From assembly GCF_004000885.1 (NCBI RefSeq), contig NZ_BIMC01000024.1, forward strand, positions 1 to 64,000: a stretch of 64,000 nt of DNA. Reading direction: 5' to 3'. The notes beneath the pieces were generated by a model that ran no database searches, had not been told where the DNA came from, and was given only the letters and a program-made list of their open reading frames with translations. This DNA comes from Paenibacillus glucanolyticus NBRC 15330 (GTDB lineage Bacteria; Bacillota; Bacilli; Paenibacillales; Paenibacillaceae). This document shows positions 44,432-53,087 of the stretch, piece by piece. Both the position numbers and the translations under genes were made by a program. Every line of letters begins with the position of its first letter. Positions within the stretch are counted from its first letter, which is position 1.

Positions 44432-44500
44432 TCATAAGTTCATATTTTTTTGAACTAAATAATTTAGTTCAATTATATACGAACTAATAATAAGTTCAAT
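44432..44500. promoter_or_regulatory. Operator array for the ArsR-type regulator
   Basis: Several GAACT-type half sites in an AT-rich promoter: a perfect 23-base palindrome at 44450-44472 (TTGAACTAAAT, central A, ATTTAGTTCAA), a second dyad GAACTAATAATAAGTTC at 44481-44497, and a half site AAGTTCAT near 44437. They end about 65 bases before the ArsR-type gene, so autoregulation is likely. Confidence 0.7.
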
Positions 44501-44564
44501 ATTTATTTTTCCCAGGTTGTGGTATCATAAAAACGGATAGATGAGCCCTTGAAGGAGAATGACC

Positions 44565-45488
44565 ATGACCTTAATCAGAATTGACTATTCGCCTGTTCAC
44601 GAGCTGGTAACCAGCTTGTTCGCATATACAGACAATAAAAATCAACTGCACGATCTCGGCAATAAATGGAGGAAGGAAATTGAGAAGAAGCTGCCTGCAT
44701 CTTTTAAGAAGAAGCTGGAAGAGATGAACCTGTACGAAACCATTGCTTATCTGCATCTGATCATTGTCGACAGCCCGGAAAAAGACAACGTCGAGCGGTT
44801 TCTCAGCTGGTTCAAAAGCTTAGGCGAAGGTCAGTTGTATGAGCTCTTGGCGCCTTATCTTGAGGATGGAATACCCATGGGGCTTAAAACGTTCCGTGAT
44901 CTTAGCCATGAGGTCATGTTAGAGTGGCAACAGGCCTATACCATCCCGCCTGAGATTCATGAATTACTGGGGCGCTCCGCCGCACGTATGGAACAATTGA
45001 AGCCACAACTTTCATACATCGATCTGATTGATGAAGCAACGAGCGGCATTGTGCTGGATTCCTCAGACGAATACAACGGCCTGCTTCTCATCCCCACCTA
45101 TCACATCAAGCCGCTGAACCGGCTGGACTTTGTGAGCAATCAACTCATCGTTAGCTATGCCGTAGACGATGAGCAGGTTGACGAGGATACACCAACCAAT
45201 CAGCTGCTGCGCATGACCAAGGGATTGGCTGACGAGAAGAGGCTGACGCTGCTGCACATTTTGGCTAATGGACCGGTCACATTTACCGAATTACAGCAGA
45301 AGACCAAGCTTTCCAAGAGCAATCTCCACTATCACCTGTCCCTGCTCAAAACCGCGGGGCTCTTGCGAATGCATTTCAAAATGCCAAACGAAAAATATAA
45401 ATACAGCGCAAGACCCGAGTCATTCAATCAACTGAAGGGTTTACTGGAGTCTTATGTATTCGGACTTACAGGCCACAATGATCGGTGA
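44565..45488 (+). CDS. ArsR-family (winged-helix) transcriptional regulator with long N-terminal domain
   Basis: A 307-residue regulator with an ArsR/DUF5937-like organisation: about 210 N-terminal residues of unknown helical fold, then a winged helix ('LADEKRLTLLHILANGPVTF', 'TELQQKTKLSKSNLHYHLSL', 'LKTAGLLRMHF'). I choose ATG 44565; the ATG six bases earlier abuts AAGGAGA. The next gene starts 13 bases downstream, so the two form an operon. Inducer unknown. Confidence 0.82.
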   Translation: MTLIRIDYSPVHELVTSLFAYTDNKNQLHDLGNKWRKEIEKKLPASFKKKLEEMNLYETIAYLHLIIVDSPEKDNVERFLSWFKSLGEGQLYELLAPYLEDGIPMGLKTFRDLSHEVMLEWQQAYTIPPEIHELLGRSAARMEQLKPQLSYIDLIDEATSGIVLDSSDEYNGLLLIPTYHIKPLNRLDFVSNQLIVSYAVDDEQVDEDTPTNQLLRMTKGLADEKRLTLLHILANGPVTFTELQQKTKLSKSNLHYHLSLLKTAGLLRMHFKMPNEKYKYSARPESFNQLKGLLESYVFGLTGHNDR

Positions 45489-45501
45489 GGAGGAATAATG
45501 G

Positions 45502-45861
45502 GTGTTTATCATCTTTGTAGGTGCGGTCCTCGGCGTCATGCAAACGTTATTGAACTTCATTATCGTTGACAAAGAAGAAAGCAAGTTCAAAAAAATGTAC
45601 GATACCGCCGGAGCCTCATATTATTTCCGTGGAAGCATGATCTTCTTCATCGTGATTATCGTAATTGCAATCATCAGCTTCTTGGACATAATCACGGCGG
45701 CAGCTATTCAGCGGATGTTTCTCGTCTCCCTGATTATTGCTCTGGCCCTTCGCGCGTATATGGAATGGAAGTACCTCCGCAATACGAACCAGCATAAAGC
45801 CACGCTGATCCTATTAGGCACCCTGCTTCTTTTTTCTGTATTTTTCTTTTTGTTAAAATAA
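45502..45861 (+). CDS. DUF4181-like small membrane protein
   Basis: A 119-residue protein with four hydrophobic helices (about 1-20, 43-65, 69-88 and 99-118), resembling DUF4181 membrane proteins of Bacillales. The start is GTG 45502 with GGAGG 8 bases upstream. Co-transcribed with the preceding ArsR-type regulator, which probably controls it. Function unknown. Confidence 0.72.
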   Translation: MFIIFVGAVLGVMQTLLNFIIVDKEESKFKKMYDTAGASYYFRGSMIFFIVIIVIAIISFLDIITAAAIQRMFLVSLIIALALRAYMEWKYLRNTNQHKATLILLGTLLLFSVFFFLLK

Positions 45862-45875
45862 GTTCATGCTCATCA

Positions 45876-45912
45876 CAAAAAAGCCTGGAACACAAGGTTC
45901 CAGGCTCCAGGC
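45876..45912 (-). terminator. Terminator of the GH30 operon
   Basis: On the minus strand AGCCTGGAAC and GTTCCAGGCT pair around a 5-base loop, followed by TTTTTTGTG. It lies 80 bases downstream of the GH30 stop; the same stem may stop the convergent DUF4181 transcript. Confidence 0.82.
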
Positions 45913-45991
45913 TGCCGAGGACATCCCGGCGGCTGTTTTTATAGTTCCGTACGAATATGGAGCCGACCGCTAATCTCGACTCTATCGTTCA

Positions 45992-47338
45992 CTAGCTGTT
46001 CGCCAGCATGACAGTCAGAGCGCTCTTGGCCGGCATCTCCAGCTGCAATGCCTCTTCCCCGCGCAGCTGGATCGCCACGCTCTCCGGTGCCTCGCTGTCG
46101 TTGAACAATACGGCTGCGATTGAACCATCCGTATTCTTGAAGGCAACAGAGCGGATCAGATCATTGCTGGTGGAAGCAACACGCAGCGCTTTCGGACGGA
46201 CACATTTGCTGAAATGTGCCAGCGCATAATAGTCCAGCGTATACGTTAGCTCCTTCGTCTGCTGATTAACGGTCACGATGCCGCGGCAGGTGCTTTTGCC
46301 AAAGCCAGGCACGGTAGGACCATTCTTCTCATCCAAGGCCATATTCCACAGCACATAGGACTTACTATGATTGCGCAGAATCTCAATACCCGTCCGCATC
46401 ACATTGGAGAAGGCCTGCTCAAACGGCGGAATCCACTCACCGCCCGACCCTTCCGTAAAATGCACCTCTTTGCCGGGGAAAGCTTCGAATACGTCCGATT
46501 GGGCCGACGGCTTGCCGCCATACCAGTGCCAGGCAACACCATCCACTGCATCTTCCGCTTGCTCGAATACCGTCATCGGGTAATCCGGCTTATCCCAGTT
46601 ATGATCATAACAGAGGATTTTTGTATCGATCCGGTTCTCCACGAATTTCGGCTTCAAGTGATTCTTGATGAATTCGCTTTGCGCTTCAGGCAGCATGATC
46701 ATGCCCGGATAATGCCCGGGTGAATACAGTGCCTCATTTTGCGGGGTAACGGCATAAATCGGGAGACCGTGTGAAGCATATCCCTGAATATAGCGCACAA
46801 AATAATCAGCATACACCGAATAATATTCCGGCTTCAGCTCTCCGCCAATCATCGAGCCGCTCGTCTTCATCCAGCCTGGGGGACTCCAGGGCGAGCCCAT
46901 CAGCTTCACATCCGGATTCAATCGCAGCGCTTCCTGCAGGAGTGGAATCATATCATCCTCATCGTGTGCGATGGAGAACTGCTTCAGCTCCTCATCGGAT
47001 TGACCTTCCGGCAGATCATTATAACTATAGAAATCCCGAGCGTAATCAGACGCGCCCATCGGTTGCCTCAGTACCGACAGACCGATCCCTTCGCTCGGAT
47101 CGAACAATTGTGTCATGAGCTCCGAACGCTGCTCAGTCTCCAGCACTTGATGAATCAGATACGCAGCGGAATCCGTAAAGGACGCTCCAAAGCCATCCAT
47201 CTCCTGAAACGTCTGCTCCTCATCGATAACAATTGTATGCTGCTGTGCCTCCGGGGATACGGGCGCCAGCTGCTCCTTGGTTCTCTTAACGAATAATTGC
47301 TCTTCACCGTTTGACTGGTAGATTGTGATGTTCGACAT
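45992..47338 (-). CDS. GH30 glycoside hydrolase (glucosylceramidase-like)
   Basis: Retaining beta-glycosidase of 448 residues without a signal peptide, so probably intracellular. The GH30 pattern is clear: 'FQEMDGFGASFTDSAAYLI' at the N-terminal barrel, 'LMGSPWSPPGWMKTSG', acid/base E202 in 'AVTPQNEALYSPGHYPGM', nucleophile E296 in 'VHFTEGSGGEWIPP', and a C-terminal beta domain. It is the last gene of the ABC sugar importer operon. The likely substrates are beta-glucosides or beta-1,6-gluco-oligosaccharides brought in by that importer, though linkage cannot be fixed from sequence. Confidence 0.92.
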   Translation of the reverse strand: MSNITIYQSNGEEQLFVKRTKEQLAPVSPEAQQHTIVIDEEQTFQEMDGFGASFTDSAAYLIHQVLETEQRSELMTQLFDPSEGIGLSVLRQPMGASDYARDFYSYNDLPEGQSDEELKQFSIAHDEDDMIPLLQEALRLNPDVKLMGSPWSPPGWMKTSGSMIGGELKPEYYSVYADYFVRYIQGYASHGLPIYAVTPQNEALYSPGHYPGMIMLPEAQSEFIKNHLKPKFVENRIDTKILCYDHNWDKPDYPMTVFEQAEDAVDGVAWHWYGGKPSAQSDVFEAFPGKEVHFTEGSGGEWIPPFEQAFSNVMRTGIEILRNHSKSYVLWNMALDEKNGPTVPGFGKSTCRGIVTVNQQTKELTYTLDYYALAHFSKCVRPKALRVASTSNDLIRSVAFKNTDGSIAAVLFNDSEAPESVAIQLRGEEALQLEMPAKSALTVMLANS

Positions 47339-47403
47339 GTTGTTTCCCTCCAGTGTTCTGTTTATATTTCCTATCCCATGGCTTTACTCTGAACCGCTGA
47401 CAT

Positions 47404-47438
47404 AGAGAAAGCCCCTTCCTATCAAGAAAGGAGCTCTC
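47404..47438 (-). terminator. Hairpin between the binding-protein and GH30 genes
   Basis: On the minus strand AGCTCCTTTCT and AGGAAGGGGCT pair (two G-T pairs) around TGAT, followed by TTTCTCT. It probably reduces readthrough into GH30 or stabilises the 3' end of the binding-protein message. Confidence 0.6.
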
Positions 47439-47454
47439 CCGGCAAGAGATTTAC

Positions 47455-49101
47455 TTATTTCAGCCCCAGCTTTTCTTTGTTCGCTTTCATCTTCTCGTTG
47501 CGGACTTCGGTGATTTTATCCCAGTGGTTATCGTCCAGAAACTTTTTGTATTCGTTCAAAAGGCTATCGAATGCTGCATCATCCTTCGAACGGATCATAC
47601 TGACGAGAGTTGAGTTCCATTTCGTATTGATGGCTGTCAGGGAGCGTGCTTCCGGTGTTCCCTGGTCCGGGTTGATATTCTCCAAAATAAAGTGCGGTAC
47701 CAGCTTCCCTTTGCCCCATTCCTGCATCTGCTTGATGGCATCCGGGAATGCATCCCCGCTCAGCGCTTTGTGGCGGTCATGACCGAAGAACATGAATTCG
47801 CCCATACGGTAGTCCTTCTTGAACGTATCCGGATTGTTCATCTGAAGATCCTTCACCTCAGGAAGGAACTCTACCTTTCCATCTGCATTCACCTGGTAGG
47901 TCTCGCCTTCAATCCCATAGTTCATCAGCATTTGTCCTTCTTCGCTTAGCAGGTACGTGAAGAGCTGAATGGATTTGGCAGGATCTGCATTCTCTTTCGT
48001 AATAAAGCTGATCATCCAGCCGGTGATACCGGATTGGTTCAGGGTCGGCGCATGTCCGACCGTGCTTTGCGGTCCGTCAATCGCGATGTACTCACTGCCT
48101 TTGTTGTTGCTGTAGAAGCTCTGCAGGTTACCGCCCTGCTGCGGCGTGCCGTCCAGCATCATCGTTGCGTATTTGCCTGCTTTGACCTTCTCTTCAAAAG
48201 CTGTTCCGTCATCGGCAAAGCTGTCATCGCTGATCGCTCCGTCACGATATACGGTATTGAATGCCTTCACCCAAGTCAGATAGTCTTCATCCAGGTTACG
48301 GTTATAGAAACCGCCGTTCTCGTCTTCCAGCGGCACGCCGATGAAATCCTGCAGGACGTCTCCAAGCGAGCCGGTACCTTCACCGATGGAGTTAAAGCCC
48401 AGTGGAATCAGAGCTGGGAACTGCTTCTTGATGTCCGCGAGAGCGGCCCGGAATTCTTCCGGCGTTCCCATAGCCGGCTTCCCTATAGCCTCATATACGT
48501 CCTTGCGGATAATAAATGCCGTTTTGGCAGGAATGTTACCGCTGTCATAATCTTCCTGCGTATTGGAATAGTTCGGATATCCGTACGTTTTGCCGTCCTT
48601 CAACTGGAACCAGTTGATCGTATCCTGTGCTGCTACTGTATTGAAATAAGGATCATATTTCTCGGCAAGATCGTTTAACGGCAGCGCCCATGTGGCCGCC
48701 TTTTGCACAACCGGGGAGTTGGAGTCAAACGTTGTGATCAGATCCGGCATTTCTCCGCCTGCAAAAAACGTATTCAATTTGGTGTCGTCACCCGTAATGA
48801 ATTTGATGTTGATGTTCAGATCTTCCTTGATTTTTTTAGTTACAACGTCCTTGCCAAAATCCGTGTTCCACCAGTCTGCATTCACGTACCAAGTAAGCTC
48901 GGTTGCCTCCTCTTTTTTATCCAGCTGCCAAGCAGGGGTCTCTGCGTCCGGTGTATAGCGGTCCTCGATCGAAACCCAGTTTTCCTTCTTGGAGCCGGAA
49001 TTGCCGCCAGATCCGCCGCATCCGCTTACAACCAATACAACAGCCATCAATGCGGTGATCAGCGTAAGTCCCTTCTTGCCAAAAGCTTTGTTCTTCAACA
49101 T
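47455..49101 (-). CDS. ABC sugar transporter substrate-binding lipoprotein (LplA-like)
   Basis: Extracellular receptor of 548 residues, the long form typical of Paenibacillus LplA/YtcQ-type systems. It has a lipobox 'VVLVVSGCGGSGG' (Cys near residue 28), an N-terminal region 'ELTWYVNADWWNTDFGKDVV', and closing residues 'EVRNEKMKANKEKLGLK'. AGGG-rich sequence precedes the ATG. It follows both permeases in the operon and precedes GH30. Its ligand is therefore likely an oligosaccharide cleaved by GH30. Confidence 0.9.
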   Translation of the reverse strand: MLKNKAFGKKGLTLITALMAVVLVVSGCGGSGGNSGSKKENWVSIEDRYTPDAETPAWQLDKKEEATELTWYVNADWWNTDFGKDVVTKKIKEDLNINIKFITGDDTKLNTFFAGGEMPDLITTFDSNSPVVQKAATWALPLNDLAEKYDPYFNTVAAQDTINWFQLKDGKTYGYPNYSNTQEDYDSGNIPAKTAFIIRKDVYEAIGKPAMGTPEEFRAALADIKKQFPALIPLGFNSIGEGTGSLGDVLQDFIGVPLEDENGGFYNRNLDEDYLTWVKAFNTVYRDGAISDDSFADDGTAFEEKVKAGKYATMMLDGTPQQGGNLQSFYSNNKGSEYIAIDGPQSTVGHAPTLNQSGITGWMISFITKENADPAKSIQLFTYLLSEEGQMLMNYGIEGETYQVNADGKVEFLPEVKDLQMNNPDTFKKDYRMGEFMFFGHDRHKALSGDAFPDAIKQMQEWGKGKLVPHFILENINPDQGTPEARSLTAINTKWNSTLVSMIRSKDDAAFDSLLNEYKKFLDDNHWDKITEVRNEKMKANKEKLGLK

Positions 49102-49121
49102 CCTGTAACCCTCCCTTTAAA

Positions 49122-49137
49122 TAAAAGCGCTTTCTTA
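49122..49137. promoter_or_regulatory. Possible cre (CcpA) site
   Basis: TAAGAAAGCGCTTTTA on the minus strand resembles a cre site with about two departures from the consensus as I recall it. It lies 20-35 bases upstream of the binding-protein start, between the permease and binding-protein genes, and could allow separate catabolite control of that gene. Confidence 0.35.
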
Positions 49138-49193
49138 TTAGGCCCTAACCTGTACAGGTATGCTTCTGTTCCACTCCCCTAAGAGCAGCAGCT

Positions 49194-50078
49194 CTACTCT
49201 TTAACTGCCCCCAGCATCATGCCGGAGATAAAATATCTCTGTAATATTGGATACATCACAACAATTGGCAGCGTTGTCACGACAATGGTTGCTAGTTGGA
49301 CCCCTTTGGTGGTCGTCTGAATCGCAACCGAACCGATATTTTGCATCGATTGGGTCTGGGACTGCACAATTATCTCATACAGCATCATCTGTAACGGATA
49401 CAGCGATTGATCCGTGATGTACAACTTGGTGGTCATGAAATCATTCCACTGACCGACCCCGTTAAACAAGGCAATAGTCGCCATAGCTGGCATGGAGAGA
49501 GGAATGAAGATGCTCAGGAAAATTCTCCAGTCGCCCCCGCCGTCGATCTTCGCCGATTCCTCCAGCGAATCCGGTACGTTGCGGAAGAAGTTCATCAGAA
49601 TAATAACATCGTAAAAACTCAACAGAGCGGGAATGATATAAACCCAAAAGCTGTTTAGCAGCCCCAAGTCCTTCATCAACAGGTACGTCGGAATCATGCC
49701 GCCCGAGAAAAACATGGTGACGACACCCATCGACACATAGAATTTACGGCCGCGGACGTATTTTTTGCTCAAGCCATAACCCACCATGGCACAGAAGAAC
49801 ACGTGCGTGATGACCCCGATTACGGTTTTGGCAACCGAGATGAAAAAGGCATTCCATATGTTGGCATCCCGGAACACGGCCTGATAATTCTCAAGCGAGA
49901 ATTCCGTAGGCCAGAAGATGAACCCGCCCTCGGCCAGCGACCTGCCCGAGCTGAAGGATGAAACAACCACGTTCCACAGCGGAACGACAATGATGATGGT
50001 AAACGTAACCAGTAGAATGATATTGATCGTATCAAAGATCTTGCTGTCGAGATCCCCTTTTGCTGCTTTCAAATTCAC
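49194..50078 (-). CDS. Carbohydrate ABC transporter permease (LplC/YtcP type)
   Basis: Inner-membrane subunit of the importer, 294 residues, with six hydrophobic segments and the EAA loop 'LEESAKIDGGGDWRIFLSIFIPLSMP' (read in parts, before helix 5). The end 'PILQRYFISGMMLGAVKE' is typical of the LplC/MalG group. It follows the other permease by 23 bases. No ATPase is encoded nearby; these importers generally share the MsmX-type ATPase encoded elsewhere. Confidence 0.93.
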   Translation of the reverse strand: MNLKAAKGDLDSKIFDTINIILLVTFTIIIVVPLWNVVVSSFSSGRSLAEGGFIFWPTEFSLENYQAVFRDANIWNAFFISVAKTVIGVITHVFFCAMVGYGLSKKYVRGRKFYVSMGVVTMFFSGGMIPTYLLMKDLGLLNSFWVYIIPALLSFYDVIILMNFFRNVPDSLEESAKIDGGGDWRIFLSIFIPLSMPAMATIALFNGVGQWNDFMTTKLYITDQSLYPLQMMLYEIIVQSQTQSMQNIGSVAIQTTTKGVQLATIVVTTLPIVVMYPILQRYFISGMMLGAVKE

Positions 50079-50101
50079 CGTATTACCTCCTTCTGCATGA
50101 C

Positions 50102-51091
50102 CTATAGAACGGATTGATTATCATTCAATTTACTGGTCACCTTATTAGCCGTAACGAGCAGAATGACAGATATGATGGATACACCCAAACCAACGGCGGT
50201 GGCATAAGAGAAATCGCCTTGCGTCATACCCATCCGGTATACGTACGAGTTAATGACTTCGGCCTTTTCCCGGTTCTGCGAATTCATGAGCACCAGGGTT
50301 TGATCCAGATTCGATCCCAATAAACCGCTTACAGTAAGGATCAAATTCAAGCTAATAATCATCTTCATGTTCGGCAGGGTGATGTTCCAGATTTGTCTCA
50401 GCCGACTCGCCCCATCAATTTTGGCAGCCTCGTAATAGGTAGGATCAATCTTGGCCATGATCGCCAAGTACAGAATCGTTCCCCACCCGGCTTCCTTCCA
50501 TATATCCGATAACGTTGCGATCCACCAATACTTGCTCGGGTCGAGCAGAATATTTTGCGGCTGCGAGATTAACCCGAGACTCAGCAAAATTTCGTTGAAT
50601 AGGCCAGATGTCGAGAACCAGGTAATGAGCATGCCGCCCAATACGATCCAGGACAAGAAGTGAGGCAGATAGGAGACCGTTTGGACGAATTTCTTGAACC
50701 GCCCCATGCCCACCTCGTAAATCATAATGGCCAGAATGATCGGGATGACAAAACCGATCGCCAGCTTCAGGAAGCTGATGCCCAGCGTATTGACCACGGA
50801 ATCCCAAAAATACTTATCAGATAAAATAATTTTGAAATTATCGAAGCCAACCCATGGAGCAGAATCCAGTGTATCGATCACGGTGTAATTTTTAAAAGCA
50901 ATGGTCAAACCGTAAATCGGAATGTAGCAAAAAATAAACATAAAAATAACGCCCGGAATAATCATCGACTGAAGCTCCCATTGCCGCCTGAAATCAATGA
51001 AGAATTCCTTGATTCTCTGCCCCATCGGCTTCTTCCCGGTTGGCTGAACCGTACCCGTGCCAGTTGACTGAACTGCAGCTGTTTTGCTCAC
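50102..51091 (-). CDS. Sugar ABC transporter permease (LplB/YteP type)
   Basis: Partner permease, 329 residues, with a polar N-terminal extension and six hydrophobic segments. The EAA loop is 'YYEAAKIDGASRLRQIWNITLP'-like (quoted in part), and the LplB-typical start of the channel region reads 'PIYGLTIAFKNYT'. Start is GTG 51091, with GGAGG 8 bases upstream. First structural gene of the importer, behind a LacI-type operator and downstream of the lacI-type gene. Confidence 0.93.
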   Translation of the reverse strand: MSKTAAVQSTGTGTVQPTGKKPMGQRIKEFFIDFRRQWELQSMIIPGVIFMFIFCYIPIYGLTIAFKNYTVIDTLDSAPWVGFDNFKIILSDKYFWDSVVNTLGISFLKLAIGFVIPIILAIMIYEVGMGRFKKFVQTVSYLPHFLSWIVLGGMLITWFSTSGLFNEILLSLGLISQPQNILLDPSKYWWIATLSDIWKEAGWGTILYLAIMAKIDPTYYEAAKIDGASRLRQIWNITLPNMKMIISLNLILTVSGLLGSNLDQTLVLMNSQNREKAEVINSYVYRMGMTQGDFSYATAVGLGVSIISVILLVTANKVTSKLNDNQSVL

Positions 51092-51137
51092 CTGCTTAGC
51101 CTCCTTTGATCATAAAATCGATATAATAATCAGCCTC

Positions 51138-51155
51138 AATAAAAACGTTTTTATT
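51138..51155. promoter_or_regulatory. LacI-type operator before the sugar importer operon
   Basis: AATAAAAACGTTTTTATT is a perfect CG-centred palindrome, the form bound by LacI-family proteins. The inner 16 bases recur at 52267-52282 before the lacI-type gene. It lies 47 bases upstream of the permease start. Confidence 0.8.
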
Positions 51156-51226
51156 TTTGGCGAAAAAATCACCATGATATGATGATCATTTTAAAAAAAC
51201 AGATACAAAAAATTCCGTTTCTTCAC

Positions 51227-52246
51227 TTAAACCGATTCGTTCCGATTCATCTTCACGTGACTGGAGCCGCGAACGACCAGCTCCCCCGGCAGTTTCTGAA
51301 TCCTGCCCTTCTCTTTCTTCTGAATCATGCGAACCAGATGATCCACGACCAGAATGCCTTGTCTGGCAATCTGATTGCGTACAGTCGAGAGAGGCGGGGT
51401 GAAATACTGCGCGATATCGATATCATCGAAGCCCACAACGCTGATATCCTGCGGAACCTCGTAACCAAGGGACTTCAGGGCCTTGATGCAGCCAATGGCA
51501 CTCACATCGTTACCGGCAAGGAAAGCATCCGGCACTTTGCCGGGATGGAGATGAAGAAGCGATTTTACAGCAGAATAGGAGCCTTCCTCCTCAAAATAAC
51601 CTTGCAGTATGTAGTCGCCATCGATCGGGAACTGGCACTCTCGCAGTGCAGCCAAATATCCCTCTTTGCGCTGAACGCTGTCAAACATCGTATCCACGCC
51701 GGAAATATACGCAATTTTCTTATGACCCAGGCTGATCAGGTATTTGGTTGCCTCATAACCGGCTACGTAAGAGTCGAATATGATGCTGCCCATCGTCTCG
51801 TTCTGAACCTCACGGTCCAGGAATACAGCCTTAATCTTGTCTTTCTCCATGGCGGCGATGTCTTTATCGTCGATCTTCAGCTCTTCAAAGATAATAACGC
51901 CATCCACTCGGCCGCCCATAATATTGCTCATAATGACCTGCTTATCCTTCGTAACAAACACGTTCAATCCATAACCCAGACGGTCACATTCACGTGACAT
52001 CGACTCAACCAGTGTGTAGAAGTAAGGCCCTGACACGCTTGTTGTAAAGAAGCCCAGCATATTGGTCTTTCCCGACTTCAACAGCTTCCCGTTCAGGTTC
52101 GGTACATAGTTTAGTCGCTCCGCCACCTTCAGCACATGTGATTTGGTCTCCGGGTTCAATACATCTACATCATTCAAAGCATTGGAAACCGTAGAAATGG
52201 AAACTCCGGCTTCTCTTGCCACATCCTTAATCGTTACCTTACCCAT
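51227..52246 (-). CDS. LacI-family transcriptional regulator
   Basis: Repressor-type regulator of 338 residues. The N-terminal HTH reads 'VTIKDVAREAGVSISTVSNA' with the hinge at about 50-60, followed by a periplasmic-binding-like effector domain ('LGFFTTSVSGPYFYTLVESM', 'AFLAGNDVSAIGCIKAL', 'ISVVGFDDIDIAQYFTPPLS', in parts). ATG 52246 has AAAGGAAG upstream. Operators before its own gene and before the importer indicate autoregulation and control of the GH30 operon. Confidence 0.93.
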   Translation of the reverse strand: MGKVTIKDVAREAGVSISTVSNALNDVDVLNPETKSHVLKVAERLNYVPNLNGKLLKSGKTNMLGFFTTSVSGPYFYTLVESMSRECDRLGYGLNVFVTKDKQVIMSNIMGGRVDGVIIFEELKIDDKDIAAMEKDKIKAVFLDREVQNETMGSIIFDSYVAGYEATKYLISLGHKKIAYISGVDTMFDSVQRKEGYLAALRECQFPIDGDYILQGYFEEEGSYSAVKSLLHLHPGKVPDAFLAGNDVSAIGCIKALKSLGYEVPQDISVVGFDDIDIAQYFTPPLSTVRNQIARQGILVVDHLVRMIQKKEKGRIQKLPGELVVRGSSHVKMNRNESV

Positions 52247-52266
52247 ATAACTATTCTTCCTTTGCG

Positions 52267-52282
52267 ATAAAAACGTTTTTAT
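52267..52282. promoter_or_regulatory. LacI-type operator before the regulator gene
   Basis: ATAAAAACGTTTTTAT, a perfect CG-centred palindrome starting 21 bases upstream of the regulator ATG, identical to the core of the site at 51138-51155. Confidence 0.8.
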
Positions 52283-52579
52283 GTACATAAGTTACCATAC
52301 ATATGAGGTGAACACAATGCTTTTTTTCGACGACTGCAGAGATTTTTACTTAGAGCCATATAGTTTATCGAAAAAAATCCCTTGAGCTTAAATGTTTATG
52401 TGAATATTGGCATTTGGATTAATTGGAATCCAAGTGTAAAAGGGGGGAATACAAAGCTAAAACTTTGACGTCTGTGTATATTTTTTTGAAAAATATAGTA
52501 AATCAGTATAACTAATCCTCTGCTGGCAGCGTTCTTATATATGTAATAAGTACTTTTTACGGAAAAAGGAGGCGTTTTT
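52283..52579. other. AT-rich intergenic region
   Basis: Nearly 300 bases with no coding frame of note. Base composition falls sharply compared with the flanking operons. A TTGAAA followed by TATAAC with short spacing (near 52487-52513) may be part of the promoter of the next gene. Confidence 0.4.
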
Positions 52580-53068
52580 ATGGGAATCAAAAAAAAAATA
52601 ATTATAGGTGCATTAGCTGTTAGTGCTCTATTTACAGGGAGTTTAGCAGCATTTGCAGGATATGATAGTAGATTTTATTATCCAAAAAGCACCTATGATG
52701 CAATTGTAAAAACAGCAGATAATTATAGCTATCTTGCAGCTGCTACGGGATCATACAATTGTTTAGCTTACGTTAAAGGATATACAGATATATGGCTTTG
52801 GCCATGGGGAACTAGTAACCCTACACTTTCACAGATGGATTTATACATGAATCAAGATGGTTATCTTGCTTATAGCTATTCGCAAGGATCTAGCGGTACT
52901 AAAATTATTGCATATGGCACCTCCACAAATAACATAACACATGTCGCTAAGCCAGCAGATAATAATTACTCCAACGCCAAGTGGGGACAATTGGAAAGAT
53001 TACAATCCCTAGGCTGGGATCCATACAGTAGTTCTTCTTACGGAAGTGCTCTCAGAATATATAAATAA
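52580..53068 (+). CDS. Secreted small protein with a Cys/His pair (DUF7689-like)
   Basis: A 162-residue exported protein. Signal peptide residues 1-26 end 'GSLAAFA'. The mature part has 'SYNCLAYVKGYTDIWLWPWG' with Cys61, 'YGTSTNNITHVAKPADN' with His121, and 'NAKWGQLERLQSLGWDPYSS'. Cys after Asn, followed by His about 60 residues later and a KWG motif, recalls papain-like/amidase folds, and I associate it with DUF7689 domains; I cannot confirm activity. The gene is AT-rich, unlike its neighbours, and is followed after 19 bases by a second secreted-protein gene. AAAAAGGAGG precedes the ATG. Confidence 0.72.
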   Translation: MGIKKKIIIGALAVSALFTGSLAAFAGYDSRFYYPKSTYDAIVKTADNYSYLAAATGSYNCLAYVKGYTDIWLWPWGTSNPTLSQMDLYMNQDGYLAYSYSQGSSGTKIIAYGTSTNNITHVAKPADNNYSNAKWGQLERLQSLGWDPYSSSSYGSALRIYK

Positions 53069-53087
53069 AATTCCGAGGTGAAGAAAT

